From positions 1 to 60,779 of the IMG/VR virus record IMGVR_UViG_3300042982_000029: a DNA stretch of 60,779 nucleotides. The stretch is one strand, 5' to 3'. A model generated the notes under the pieces. That model was not told the origin of the DNA and ran no database searches. It was given only the letters and a program-made list of their open reading frames with translations. The first letter of the stretch is position 1. The number at the start of each line of letters is the position of its first letter. The translations under genes were made by a program, and so were the position numbers. The stretch is from a virus. Below, piece after piece: positions 35,609 to 43,440 of this stretch.

Positions 35609-35633
35609 GTTCGGTGCTGGTCGGACACCGAAC
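35609..35633. promoter_or_regulatory. Inverted repeat, candidate operator
   Basis: GTTCGGTG (35609-35616) and CACCGAAC (35626-35633), directly downstream of the -10 of the HTH regulator's promoter. Confidence 0.6.
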
Positions 35634-35663
35634 ATGATGGACCGCCCGCCTGGCAGTTGTCAA
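35634..35663 (-). promoter_or_regulatory. Sigma-70-like promoter for HTH regulator
   Basis: Minus strand: TTGACA (35658-35663), 18-base spacer, CATCAT (35634-35639). Confidence 0.65.
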
Positions 35664-35684
35664 GCGGGCGGTCGCGGGGTGTAG

Positions 35685-35978
35685 CTATTCGGGTGCTGCT
35701 GTGAGCTCGGCCGCCGGGGCGTGCCGGCCGAACCGGAACACGAACTCGACGGTCTCGCACGGCCATGCCGAGGCGCAGGCGGTGCAGTACAGCGAGGGCT
35801 CGCCGACGTCCTGAGTCATCTGGGCGTGCGGCTGGTGGAGGGCGAGGATGCCGCCTCGGATGTCGTCGGCGCGCTTGGCCCGCTCGAGGGCGTCGCGCTT
35901 CTCGCATTCGAGGCGATGATTGTGCTCGATGGCTTCGGCCACCTTGGTCTCCAGGTGCCTGCGGCTTCGGAATGACAT
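35685..35978 (-). CDS. Hypothetical protein with Cys pair (97 aa)
   Basis: Helical N-terminus followed by YCTACASAWPCETVEF, a CxxC-x4-WPC pattern seen in small actinobacterial proteins that may bind zinc. No function known. Confidence 0.6.
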   Translation of the reverse strand: MSFRSRRHLETKVAEAIEHNHRLECEKRDALERAKRADDIRGGILALHQPHAQMTQDVGEPSLYCTACASAWPCETVEFVFRFGRHAPAAELTAAPE

Positions 35979-35998
35979 GGCTCCCCCGAGCGCTTCCG

Positions 35999-36418
35999 TT
36001 AGCCGTCCAGGCCGAGGCCCGTGCGCAGGGCGGCGACAACCTCGTCGACGTCCTGGCCGAGGATCGCGGCCTGCTGCGTGAACTGGGCGACAACGCGGTC
36101 GCGCTGGCGCTCGGTGCCGATCTCGCCGCAGAAGATCCGGACCTGCTGGCGCAGTGTGCTCGCGGCCATCTGGTTGGCGCGGTGCTGCCGGAAGCGCTGG
36201 CGGTTCAGGACCTTCAGGGCCTTCTTCTGGCCGCGCTCACGGGTGCGGCGGACGCGCCGACGGTGGGTGCCACCAACGGGTCCGACGAACGCATCCTTCC
36301 AGGAACGCTGGAAGTTGACGACGGGCGCGGTCGGGAAGTCTTCGACGAGATCGCCAGTGTTCTGGTCGTCGAGCTCGCCGCGAAGCTCGGCGGCCTCGGT
36401 TGCAGTCAGTTCACGCAT
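35999..36418 (-). CDS. Hypothetical basic protein (139 aa)
   Basis: The middle is strongly basic (THRRRVRRTRERGQKKALK), suggesting nucleic-acid binding; flanking parts are acidic/helical. Overlaps the gene upstream by 8 bases. Confidence 0.55.
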   Translation of the reverse strand: MRELTATEAAELRGELDDQNTGDLVEDFPTAPVVNFQRSWKDAFVGPVGGTHRRRVRRTRERGQKKALKVLNRQRFRQHRANQMAASTLRQQVRIFCGEIGTERQRDRVVAQFTQQAAILGQDVDEVVAALRTGLGLDG

Positions 36419-36662
36419 GTGTGGGGATCTCCTTGATGATCGTTGCTCCCAGAGTACTCTTCAGTAGCTCGGCAGCGGTGTGGATTGGCGGGATGTAGCG
36501 GATCTCGACCGGCCGGTCTCCAGCCGGCCGGTCGATCACCTTTTGCTCGCCGGCGGCGTCGATCAGGAAGACTTTCGTCTTGCCCGAGTGCGTCACGCGC
36601 CAGGTCTTGCCGGTGAGGTCGTCGATGTAGAAGTCCTTCGCGACCTCCGCCCAAGTGCTCAT
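36411..36662 (-). CDS. Hypothetical protein (83 aa)
   Basis: Beta-rich: DFYIDDLTGKTWRVTHSGKT and KVFLIDAAGEQKVIDR. No family recognised. Confidence 0.55.
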   Translation of the reverse strand: MSTWAEVAKDFYIDDLTGKTWRVTHSGKTKVFLIDAAGEQKVIDRPAGDRPVEIRYIPPIHTAAELLKSTLGATIIKEIPTHA

Positions 36663-36671
36663 GGTGTGAGC

Positions 36672-36866
36672 CTAGACGATGGTGTTGCCGTTGTCAACGC
36701 GGAACCCGAGGTGGTCCGCGATCCGCTGGACGAGCTCGAGCTGCCGCGTCATGCCGGCCCAGCCGTCGTCGTCGTGGTTCGGCTCGGCGATGATGATGCC
36801 GTCGAGCTTGATCTGCAGGGCTTCGTCGTTGATCTCGACGATCTGGAAGCGGGCCGGCGTGCTCAT
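36672..36866 (-). CDS. Hypothetical protein (64 aa)
   Basis: STPARFQIVEINDEALQIKL then a helix MTRQLELVQRIADHLGFRV. The start is placed at the ATG that overlaps the stop of the ligase gene (ATGA). Confidence 0.55.
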   Translation of the reverse strand: MSTPARFQIVEINDEALQIKLDGIIIAEPNHDDDGWAGMTRQLELVQRIADHLGFRVDNGNTIV

Positions 36867-37624
36867 CCGAGCCACACCCCGTTCGACTTCGTCAGCGGCT
36901 CCGGCGGGGTGAACGGCGTGCCCTTCGGGGCCGGATCGAACGGCCACTTGAAGAGCTGCTGGGCGGCCTCGTGGAAGATGACGACGCCCTCAGCCGGCTT
37001 GAAGCCCGGGGCTGCGTGGGAGCCGTGCTCGTCGAGGGCCTGCATGCAGTCCTCGATCTCCTTCTCGTCGAACGGGCCCTCGTACAGGACGGGGACAACG
37101 TCGAGCTCGGGGAGCAGCTCTTCGCCGGTGGCCGGGTCGATCTCGTCCTCGCGGGCGTGGTCGGGATCCCACAGGTGCGGGTACCGGGTCCGGTTGAACA
37201 GGCTGAACCGCCTCTCGCCCTTCGGCAGGCCGTAGCCGCGCTGGATGCCGGAGCCCCACCATTCGCCGTAGTGCCGGCCGACCCCGAGGGTCACCAGGAG
37301 CTGCTCGGCGTTCTCGAAGACCCAGGCGGCGAACCCGAAGTTGTCCTTCTCGGGCGTGATGAGCTGCTTGCGAGACTGGGCGCCGACCAGGAACAGCTTG
37401 GCGTTGGCTCCCTCGCCGCGCCGGAACGATCGGGCCTCGTACCGCCCCTCGCCGGGTCCGCCGAGCCAGGTGGTCAGCGTCGACCGGTCGGAGACCTCGA
37501 GGTCCGGGCGCGGGTCGGGGATCGCCTCGATGATCACGGCCGCGTTGGTGCCGTCGATCTTCTCGGTGACGACGATGTCCTTGTGGAGTCGGGGCAGCTT
37601 GGGCCAGGCGACGAAGTCCATCAT
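36863..37624 (-). CDS. RNA ligase, Rnl2-like
   Basis: 253 residues. Motif I is VVTEKIDGTNAAV (nucleotidyl Lys about residue 22), followed by GEWWGSGIQRGYG (motif III region) and PAEGVVIFHEA (motif IV), then LFKWPFD with a candidate motif V Lys. This is the covalent nucleotidyltransferase fold of T4 Rnl2-type ligases, which seal nicked or broken RNA. With the polynucleotide kinase and the second ligase it forms an RNA repair set. Confidence 0.8.
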   Translation of the reverse strand: MMDFVAWPKLPRLHKDIVVTEKIDGTNAAVIIEAIPDPRPDLEVSDRSTLTTWLGGPGEGRYEARSFRRGEGANAKLFLVGAQSRKQLITPEKDNFGFAAWVFENAEQLLVTLGVGRHYGEWWGSGIQRGYGLPKGERRFSLFNRTRYPHLWDPDHAREDEIDPATGEELLPELDVVPVLYEGPFDEKEIEDCMQALDEHGSHAAPGFKPAEGVVIFHEAAQQLFKWPFDPAPKGTPFTPPEPLTKSNGVWLG

Positions 37625-37830
37625 CCGAGTCCCTCCGTCTCCCAGGCAGCGTACTGCTTGTCGTCGTCGTACTCGTGGTCGCCGAACTCGATCTCCGACG
37701 CGGCCACGCCGGTCCGGTCGGCCAGGTAGTCGAACGCCTTGGCCAGGGCGTTCAGCTCCTGGCCGTTGGTCGGCCGGTTGAACGTGACCCGAATGTCGAG
37801 CTTGTCCGGCTTGTTGTCCGGGATGCCCAT
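37621..37830 (-). CDS. Hypothetical protein (69 aa)
   Basis: MGIPDNKPDKLDIRVTFNRP then a helix and acidic tail (FGDHEYDDDKQY). It is coupled to the Rnl2-like ligase by ATGATG overlap and has a promoter just upstream. Confidence 0.6.
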   Translation of the reverse strand: MGIPDNKPDKLDIRVTFNRPTNGQELNALAKAFDYLADRTGVAASEIEFGDHEYDDDKQYAAWETEGLG

Positions 37831-37868
37831 GGGTGCTCCTCTCGCTGGGAAAGTATCTGCTGAGTGGT

Positions 37869-37897
37869 ACTTTGCCAGCTTTCCCCGGGCATGTCAA
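37869..37897 (-). promoter_or_regulatory. Sigma-70-like promoter before ligase operon
   Basis: Minus strand: TTGACA (37892-37897), 17-base spacer, CAAAGT (37869-37874). It drives the 69-aa gene and the Rnl2-like ligase. Confidence 0.65.
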
Positions 37898-37929
37898 GAG
37901 GCCCTGTCCAGATCATGGACAGGGCCTCT
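37897..37929 (-). terminator. Intrinsic terminator
   Basis: 13-bp perfect stem AGAGGCCCTGTCC / GGACAGGGCCTCT after the stop at 37951. The next promoter begins at its foot. Confidence 0.8.
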
Positions 37930-37950
37930 CGGGTAGCGCTCAGGGGACGA

Positions 37951-38187
37951 TCAGGCGCCGGCGACCGGCTGGCCCTTCTCGTCGTAGTTCTCGTTGCCGG
38001 CGAGCGGCTCCGGGTTGTTCGCCGGCGTGGTCGGGTCGAACGGGTTGATGCCCGGGTGCCGGCCGTTGAAGATCACGGAGCTGCGCGGGGCCTTGCCCAG
38101 CGGGACAGCGGTGGACGCGCTGGCCGCAGCGAACTCAGAGTCCGCGATCTCGCCAACGATGCGGCTCGGGCCATCGGGTGCGGCCAT
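37951..38187 (-). CDS. Hypothetical protein (78 aa)
   Basis: Low-complexity Ala/Pro/Asn-rich sequence (EIADSEFAAASASTAVPLG, INPFDPTTPANNPEPLAG). It is probably disordered; between two hairpins it may form its own short transcript. Confidence 0.55.
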   Translation of the reverse strand: MAAPDGPSRIVGEIADSEFAAASASTAVPLGKAPRSSVIFNGRHPGINPFDPTTPANNPEPLAGNENYDEKGQPVAGA

Positions 38188-38234
38188 GGTTTCCTCCAGT
38201 AGAATCGAGTGGTTCTCAACCCCCAGGGTACCAC

Positions 38235-38534
38235 TCAGTGGTTGGGGTGCTCCTCGCCGGGACGGAACTTCTCGGCCTTGCGAGCGGCTCGAGCCGCCCG
38301 CCCCTGCATGGAAGTGCGCTTATTGTGATGAAACGAGCACAAAAGGCGAAGCTTGTGTAAACGGTGGTCGTCCGGGTCGCCGACGTGGTCGACGTCCGTG
38401 CCCTTCCGGGGGCACCGCTTACCGGACGGAAGGCGCCAACGACACCGACCATTGTCACGTTCCTTGATCGCGGGGACGATCTCCGACTCCCAGTTGGGAG
38501 GGAGATCGCGCCCCTTCTCGTCGCCCCAGGTCAC
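38235..38534 (-). CDS. HNH nuclease
   Basis: 99 residues from a GTG overlapping the previous gene's stop. CRWRLPSGKRCPRKGTDVDH, PDDHRLHKLRLLCSFHHNKR and an MQGRAARAARK tail are the classic small HNH of actinophages, often helping terminase to cut. Here it lies far from terminase. One motif copy lies inside (38354-38363). Confidence 0.8.
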   Translation of the reverse strand: MTWGDEKGRDLPPNWESEIVPAIKERDNGRCRWRLPSGKRCPRKGTDVDHVGDPDDHRLHKLRLLCSFHHNKRTSMQGRAARAARKAEKFRPGEEHPNH

Positions 38535-39682
38535 GGCCGACCCCGGAACCGCCGGACCGGCCGCTCCTGGCCGAACGCGTAGATCTCGACGTCATCGCTC
38601 GCCCGCAGGTGCTGCCGGGCCCGCGCGGTGTCCACGGCCGTCCAGCCTGGGATCTGCTCCCAGAGCCTCTCGTGCGACAGCCCGGCCTGGGCGGCCCGGA
38701 CCAGCGCGTCCGCCTGGGCGGCCGTGAGCCGTCCGACGACGTCCGGCGGTACCCCGATGAGCTGGGCGATCTTCTCGGTCAGCCTCTTCGCCTCCCCGAC
38801 GAACGTCTCGCCGACACCGTCAGCCGTGAACGACCTGATCCCACCCGGGCCGACCTTCACCTTGCGCCGGCCGGCCTGGAAGTCATCGTACGGGATGCAC
38901 GAGCCCCACCAGCGCCCCGCGTCGGCCTTGGTGTCGAACCGCAGCCGCGACACACGGCCGGGCCAGGCCTTATGGAACAGTTGGAGGACGTACTGCCCGA
39001 TGCTGTGGTCGTAGTTCGAGTCGAGGATCTCCGTGGACCAGCCGCGCCGCCGGTAGTCGTCGGCCGACCAGTTGTCCACGGGCGACTCCAGGTTCGGGCC
39101 GGACGGGATCATCGGTCGGACCTCAACGTAGTGATCGGCCGCATTGAACGCCTTCTCGTGCTCGAGCTCGCCGTCCCACAGGCCACCGAATCCCCGGTAC
39201 CCCATGAAGGCCTCGAGGGCGCGGTTGTCCTCGAAGATCACGCGGATCTTGTGCTTGCCGTTCCGGCTCTTCGTGCAGACGAAGTGCGCGAGCATGTTGT
39301 GGCTGCCGGGGACCTTCGACTTGCCGGACCACCGGAAGCCGAGCTTCTCGACCGCAGCACGGCTGACCTTCCGCCGGGCCGGGTCGACGTGATCGGCCGG
39401 TGCGTCCAGGGCCGCGAGCTCGTCGTCGAGCTTCTTCTGCCAGAGCTCCGGGCCGAGCTGGACGTCGCACGTGATGCACAACGTTGCGACCAGTTCGTTG
39501 GGTTTGAACGCGTTCGACCGGATGTCGACGAGCCCGTGGTCGGCGTGCCGGGAGTCGGACTCCAGCAGCTCGAGCTTCGCCCGCTCGCCGGCGCGGTCAG
39601 CGCGGACCCACTTGATCAGGGCCACCCAGCAGGCGGAGAGCGCCCCGCTGGCCCCGAGGACGGCGAGTGTCTCGACGATCAT
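38531..39682 (-). CDS. Large membrane-anchored protein of unknown function
   Basis: 383 residues. One N-terminal hydrophobic segment (ETLAVLGASGALSACWVALI) then a charged cytosolic body with CITCDVQLG, KSKVPGSHNMLAHFVCTKSR, RWWGSCIPYDDFQAGRRKVK and a helical C-terminus (PPDVVGRLTAAQADALVRAA). No family recognised. Confidence 0.65.
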   Translation of the reverse strand: MIVETLAVLGASGALSACWVALIKWVRADRAGERAKLELLESDSRHADHGLVDIRSNAFKPNELVATLCITCDVQLGPELWQKKLDDELAALDAPADHVDPARRKVSRAAVEKLGFRWSGKSKVPGSHNMLAHFVCTKSRNGKHKIRVIFEDNRALEAFMGYRGFGGLWDGELEHEKAFNAADHYVEVRPMIPSGPNLESPVDNWSADDYRRRGWSTEILDSNYDHSIGQYVLQLFHKAWPGRVSRLRFDTKADAGRWWGSCIPYDDFQAGRRKVKVGPGGIRSFTADGVGETFVGEAKRLTEKIAQLIGVPPDVVGRLTAAQADALVRAAQAGLSHERLWEQIPGWTAVDTARARQHLRASDDVEIYAFGQERPVRRFRGRP

Positions 39683-39918
39683 TCGACCCTCCGGGTCTCC
39701 TCGATGGCCTCCTCGAGCATGCCGCGCGCCGCCCAGCTCGTGATGTCGGACGACGAACGGGTCGTGAGCCACTGCCCTCCGGCGACGTCGGACCACTCGG
39801 CGATGCACAGCCACTTCGTGCACATGACCATGTCGACCCCGAACTGCTCGGCCAGCGCGCTGGCCGCAGCCTGGACGGCCTCGTTCATTAGTTCCTGCAG
39901 GTTCTTCGTCTCCGCCAT
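39679..39918 (-). CDS. Hypothetical protein (79 aa)
   Basis: Helical start (LQELMNEAVQAAASALAEQF) then CTKWLCIAEWSDVAGGQWL. Overlaps the next gene by ATGA. Confidence 0.55.
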   Translation of the reverse strand: MAETKNLQELMNEAVQAAASALAEQFGVDMVMCTKWLCIAEWSDVAGGQWLTTRSSSDITSWAARGMLEEAIEETRRVE

Positions 39919-39919
39919 A

Positions 39920-40081
39920 TCAGGCCTCCTCGTCCTCGATGATCCAGTGCGCCGGGATCCAGCGGTCCTTACCGGACTCGGGTCGAATGTACACGCAGTC
40001 CCCGAGGTCGCGCAACACCTCGGCCATCTCCGGCTCGCGGCCGGGAGCGGTCGATGGGCGCCACGTGATCAGTCTGCTCAT
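39920..40081 (-). CDS. Small hypothetical protein (53 aa)
   Basis: MSRLITWRPSTAPGREPEMA through RWIPAHWIIEDEEA. Overlaps the gene upstream by 4 bases. Unknown. Confidence 0.55.
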   Translation of the reverse strand: MSRLITWRPSTAPGREPEMAEVLRDLGDCVYIRPESGKDRWIPAHWIIEDEEA

Positions 40082-40338
40082 ACGCGGTGTCCAGCGCGGA
40101 TCGCGGCGGCCTTGCGGCGGGCCTCACGGGCCTGGTACTCGCTCTGCTCCATCCCCCGGCGGGCCAGGAGCTGCAGGGCTGAGTTGGCCTCCAGGCCGGC
40201 CGAGAGGGTCAGCGTCAGCCGGTACGCCGAGGCGGCCATGTCGCACGAGCTCGCCTCCGCGTCCAGCACGCGGGCTCGCCTCTCCCGCCGGGCGTCGCGC
40301 ATCCGGCGGTACAGCTTCAGGATCGCGTTCTCGAGCAT
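40078..40338 (-). CDS. Hypothetical basic helical protein (86 aa)
   Basis: Starts LENAILKLYRRMRDARRERR and is helical and Arg-rich throughout. No family known. Confidence 0.55.
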   Translation of the reverse strand: MLENAILKLYRRMRDARRERRARVLDAEASSCDMAASAYRLTLTLSAGLEANSALQLLARRGMEQSEYQAREARRKAAAIRAGHRV

Positions 40339-40340
40339 GG

Positions 40341-40973
40341 TCAGCCCTCCAGGATCATCGGCTCGGAGTGGCACGGGCAGATCGGGAAGCCGACCTCGTC
40401 CAGCCATTTCTGAGTGGTGCGGACCTTGTAGATCTTCTTCTTGTCCCGGCCGGCGGCGACGCCTTCCTCGCACAGGACCAGGAGCTGCCGGTTGGTGTCG
40501 CGCTTCGGGGCGATCGGGGTGCCGGACGCGCCTCCCTTGGTGAGTTTGCCGTGCGGGTACTTGCCGAGCTTCTCCGCGATCCGCTTGAAGATCTCGGCCA
40601 GCTCCTCGCCGTACGCGACCTCGGTGGCCTTGCCGGTCATGCCGACCGCGCGGAAGGTCCGGAGGAACGCGCCCTTGTGCCCGCTCGCGCAGTCGTCCCA
40701 GGCGTGGATCATCTCGTGGGTCAGGCAGGCCAGGAGCTCCATGACGTCCTTGAGGACGGGGGAGATGAAGATCGACGGGTCCCCGTCCTCGTTCCAGGCC
40801 CGGTTGAAGCACTGGCCGATCGTGGAGGAGCGGGTGCCCTTGCCGGCCGGCCAGCCAACGCTGACCTGGAAGTCGGGGACCTCGAAGTCGTTCGGGGCGA
40901 ACACCTCGGCGCGGAGCTCGTCGGCGGCGGCCGTCAGCCACTGCTCGCGGGTGGTCCACTTCACGTCGGTCAC
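40341..40973 (-). CDS. SprT-like zinc metalloprotease
   Basis: 210 residues, GTG start with GTGA overlap. The active-site helix LLACLTHEMIHAWDDCAS carries HExxH, followed by GHKGAFLRTF; the C-terminus PICPCHSEPM is a zinc-ribbon fragment, as in SprT/Spartan-like proteins that cut DNA-bound proteins. The phage role is unknown; removing host proteins from DNA is a guess. Confidence 0.75.
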   Translation of the reverse strand: MTDVKWTTREQWLTAAADELRAEVFAPNDFEVPDFQVSVGWPAGKGTRSSTIGQCFNRAWNEDGDPSIFISPVLKDVMELLACLTHEMIHAWDDCASGHKGAFLRTFRAVGMTGKATEVAYGEELAEIFKRIAEKLGKYPHGKLTKGGASGTPIAPKRDTNRQLLVLCEEGVAAGRDKKKIYKVRTTQKWLDEVGFPICPCHSEPMILEG

Positions 40974-41203
40974 TTGGTCACCGGCTTTCCGCTCGGGTCG
41001 AACTCCATGTCGACCGCAGCCTCCCAGGAGCGCCGCTCGGTGTTGTCCAGGCCGTACTCGTGATCGAAGGTGGCGACCTGGATGATGGTCTGGGCGGCCA
41101 TGAAGTGCCCGTGCGCCAGGCCGATCAGCCGCTCTGGTGCGCGGGCGGTCTCGGCCTTCTTCATCAGGACCTTTGCCTCTTTGAAGTGCTCGTAGGCTTC
41201 CAT
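40970..41203 (-). CDS. Hypothetical protein (77 aa)
   Basis: Helical (YEHFKEAKVLMKKAETARAP, LAHGHFMAAQTIIQVATF). Upstream of the SprT-like gene, overlapping it by four bases. Confidence 0.55.
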   Translation of the reverse strand: MEAYEHFKEAKVLMKKAETARAPERLIGLAHGHFMAAQTIIQVATFDHEYGLDNTERRSWEAAVDMEFDPSGKPVTK

Positions 41204-41224
41204 CGTGGTGCTCCTCTCGCTCGT

Positions 41225-41234
41225 CGTGTAAACG
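41225..41234 (+). repeat. GTGTAAACG motif, intergenic copy
   Basis: Full CGTGTAAACG, 22 bases upstream of the ATG of the 77-aa gene. Confidence 0.75.
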
Positions 41235-41294
41235 ACCCTACACGCACCTCGGCTCCGGGTGCAATACCCGGGGCCGGATGTCTCACGATGCGGA

Positions 41295-41507
41295 CTACTT
41301 GCCTTGGTTGCGGCGGCGCATCTTCGCCTCGCGCTCGCGGCGCTCCTTCTCCGCCTTCTTGCCGGCCTTGTAGGCCTTCATGACCGCGCGGTCCTGGGCC
41401 TTCTTTTTCTTGGCAGCCTCACGGGCGGCGCGCTGCCGCATCTTCTTGATCGCGGCCTCCTCGCGCTGCCGCTGCTCCCGTCGCCGAGAGACCTCATCCT
41501 TAGCCAT
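41295..41507 (-). CDS. Small highly basic protein (70 aa)
   Basis: Almost entirely Lys/Arg/Ala/Glu helix (VSRRREQRQREEAAIKKM, KKKKAQDRAVMKAYKAGK). Possibly binds nucleic acid. Confidence 0.6.
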   Translation of the reverse strand: MAKDEVSRRREQRQREEAAIKKMRQRAAREAAKKKKAQDRAVMKAYKAGKKAEKERREREAKMRRRNQGK

Positions 41508-41545
41508 GTGCTGAACTCCTAACTCTCGGTGAAATGTTGCCGTAC

Positions 41546-41578
41546 AACCTGGACTATGGTCAGCCCTTATTCCAGGTT
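41546..41578 (-). terminator. Hairpin at the end of the kinase gene
   Basis: AACCTGGA (41546-41553) / TCCAGGTT (41571-41578), overlapping the stop of the kinase gene. It may terminate or stabilise the transcript. Confidence 0.5.
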
Positions 41579-42554
41579 AGAACGCGCCCGGGGCGACCTG
41601 CAGGCAGGTCAAACCCAGCGAGCGCCACATCTCCACGACCTGGTCGCGGTCGTCCAGTACGAACTGGACGTCGTAGATGTGACGGACGTGCTCGTTGAAC
41701 AGCTCCAGCTTGACGACCGAGTCGCGCCGGTTGTCCCCCTCGGGCCGCATGAACAGCTCAACATTGCGGTCCAGGCGCTCGTCCGGGTCGTCGAAGGTGT
41801 CAGCCTCCAGGATCAGCTCAGCGTCGCGCTCGAGCCAGAGCAGCGTGTCCGCGCGGCAGACCTCGTCGCGGCCGGACATGAAGATCACGTGCGCGTCGTC
41901 GCCCCGGTCGGTGTACGAGAACTTGTACCGCTCGACGAGCTCGGCGATCGGGATGTTGACGTCGTCCTCGAGTACCCGGTCCCAGTCGTACGCCTTGCGG
42001 CCGTTCATCAGGGCCAGCGTGCCGTCCAGGTCCACCAGGATCGCCTTCGGCGCGCCCTCGACCGGCACGTACGGCTTGGAGTCCTCGCCCAGGACAGGCT
42101 CGTACGGCGGCACCGGTGGCAGGCCGCCGGCGATGTTGAACCGGACGAACTGGTTCTGGATGACGTGCGCGCCGACGCGGTGGAGCACGTCTCGCTGGGC
42201 GTCCTGTGCCTTGCAGAGCTCGATCGGCACGTGGAGGAAGTGGTCGACGACGTCGAACTCGGCGCCCTCCTCGTACGCGATCTTCGAGAACTGCCGGGCG
42301 TGCTTCAGTGCCAGGTTGGTGTCGTCGACCACGACGGTGTGGCCGCGCCGGAGCAGCGTGCGGATCGTGTCCTGCTGGATCTTCGTGACGGTCACTTCGA
42401 ACTCGTGGCCGTGCTGGTACCCGCCAAACAGCATCGCCCGAAGGTCGTCGCGGTTCACGCGGTGCCGGTTGGCGATGTCCTGCGCGCAGAAGTCCTTCGC
42501 CCAGGTGGTCTTGCCGGATCCGGACGGGCCTCGCGTGATGATCAGCTTGCTCAA
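41577..42554 (-). CDS. Polynucleotide kinase / 3'-phosphatase (T4 Pnkp-like)
   Basis: 325 residues. P-loop TRGPSGSGKTTW (residues 8-18) and RVNRDDLRAMLFGG then VVVDDTNLA form the 5'-kinase; the C-terminal half has the acyl-phosphatase motif ILVDLDGTLA (about 175) and IFMSGRDE, the 3'-phosphatase. The enzyme heals RNA ends for ligation. Same domain order and size as T4 Pnkp. Its neighbours are Rnl1-like and tRNA genes. Confidence 0.9.
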   Translation of the reverse strand: MSKLIITRGPSGSGKTTWAKDFCAQDIANRHRVNRDDLRAMLFGGYQHGHEFEVTVTKIQQDTIRTLLRRGHTVVVDDTNLALKHARQFSKIAYEEGAEFDVVDHFLHVPIELCKAQDAQRDVLHRVGAHVIQNQFVRFNIAGGLPPVPPYEPVLGEDSKPYVPVEGAPKAILVDLDGTLALMNGRKAYDWDRVLEDDVNIPIAELVERYKFSYTDRGDDAHVIFMSGRDEVCRADTLLWLERDAELILEADTFDDPDERLDRNVELFMRPEGDNRRDSVVKLELFNEHVRHIYDVQFVLDDRDQVVEMWRSLGLTCLQVAPGAF

Positions 42555-42574
42555 GATGAGCTCCTCTCGTTGGC

Positions 42575-42604
42575 GTGCCCCCGATCCTCGCAGATCGGGG
42601 GCAC
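42575..42604 (-). terminator. Intrinsic terminator upstream of kinase gene
   Basis: 12-bp perfect stem GTGCCCCCGATC / GATCGGGGGCAC with a 6-base loop, just after the stop of the 64-aa gene. Confidence 0.8.
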
Positions 42605-42608
42605 CGTG

Positions 42609-42803
42609 TCAACCTCGGCCGGGACCGTGTTTCAGATGCCGGCCCCGCTTGCCGCACCGCTTCTCGGTCCCCCACCGGTCGCGGTACGACGCGTTGCACT
42701 TCGGCTTGGACGGGTCGTGCAGGTCGCGGCCGTCATCCTTCGGGCCGAACGACTTGGGCGTCGGATTGCCCCGCTTGCCGGGCTTCTTCGGTCCGCCAAC
42801 CAT
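42609..42803 (-). CDS. Small basic protein (64 aa)
   Basis: MVGGPKKPGKRGNPTPKSFG and KCNASYRDRWGTEKRCGKRG; Lys/Arg/Gly-rich with two Cys, perhaps nucleic-acid binding. Confidence 0.55.
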   Translation of the reverse strand: MVGGPKKPGKRGNPTPKSFGPKDDGRDLHDPSKPKCNASYRDRWGTEKRCGKRGRHLKHGPGRG

Positions 42804-43015
42804 CAGTAGAAGAACTTCCCGGCAGCTTTGGCGGCGGCCTTCTTGTCCTTCTTCGCCTGCTTTTTGTACAGCTCCTTGTCGCGCTTGTCCTCGTGATTCG
42901 GGCGCGAGCTCGTCCTGAATCCGACGATGTCGCGACGGTGCTGCGTCTTGTCCGTCTTGGTGTCCGCGTCCCACTTGGAGTTACCGCCCATCAGGGCGTC
43001 CCAGATAGCTCCCAT
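42803..43015 (-). CDS. Small charged protein (70 aa)
   Basis: MGAIWDALMGGNSKWDADTK then a Lys/Ala-rich helical tail. It abuts the downstream start by one base. Unknown. Confidence 0.55.
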   Translation of the reverse strand: MGAIWDALMGGNSKWDADTKTDKTQHRRDIVGFRTSSRPNHEDKRDKELYKKQAKKDKKAAAKAAGKFFY

Positions 43016-43031
43016 AGGTATCGGGCTCCTC

Positions 43032-43205
43032 TCAGTTGCCGTGCCGGTGCGGCACGTTGGCGTTCTTCGTGCAGTACAGGGTGACCTTCGAGCCGTTCGG
43101 CATCGTCTTGGTCTTGAAGGCGACGCCGCACTTGCGGTACTGCGCCTTCTTGTTCTTGTCCCGCTTCTGCGAGACCTCGTCCTTCTTCTTGCGGCCCCAG
43201 GCCAT
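43032..43205 (-). CDS. Small Cys/Lys-rich protein (57 aa)
   Basis: MAWGRKKKDEVSQKRDKNKK then YRKCGVAFKTKTMPNG and LYCTKNANVPH. Resembles the two small basic genes downstream, so this may be a local family of small basic proteins. Confidence 0.55.
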   Translation of the reverse strand: MAWGRKKKDEVSQKRDKNKKAQYRKCGVAFKTKTMPNGSKVTLYCTKNANVPHRHGN

Positions 43206-43206
43206 G

Positions 43207-43440
43207 TTAGACCTCCGGTGGTTTGTGCGACTCGAGCGGCACCTCGTAGAGGAACGTCGCTGGCTCGAACTGACCTTCGTACTCCGGGTAGCGTAGCGCG
43301 GGCCGACCGTCACTGTCAACGATGATGCCCAGAATGCGGACACTTCCCGAGTCAACGTCGGCCGTCAGCGCGACGACCGGGTTGCGGACGCCGTACTCCC
43401 CGACGGCGTCCGCGAGCAGATTGCCCAGTGTCTTGCTCAC
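43207..43440 (-). CDS. Hypothetical protein (77 aa)
   Basis: GTG start overlapping the stop of the Rnl1-like gene (GTGA). SKTLGNLLADAVGEYGVRNP then a beta-rich part (VVALTADVDSGSVRILGIIV). Translational coupling suggests a functional link to the ligase. Confidence 0.55.
   Translation of the reverse strand: MSKTLGNLLADAVGEYGVRNPVVALTADVDSGSVRILGIIVDSDGRPALRYPEYEGQFEPATFLYEVPLESHKPPEV

Noticed and set aside
38609-40543. 644-codon plus-strand frame across early genes
   Set aside because: Spans several coupled minus-strand genes and has antisense-like composition.
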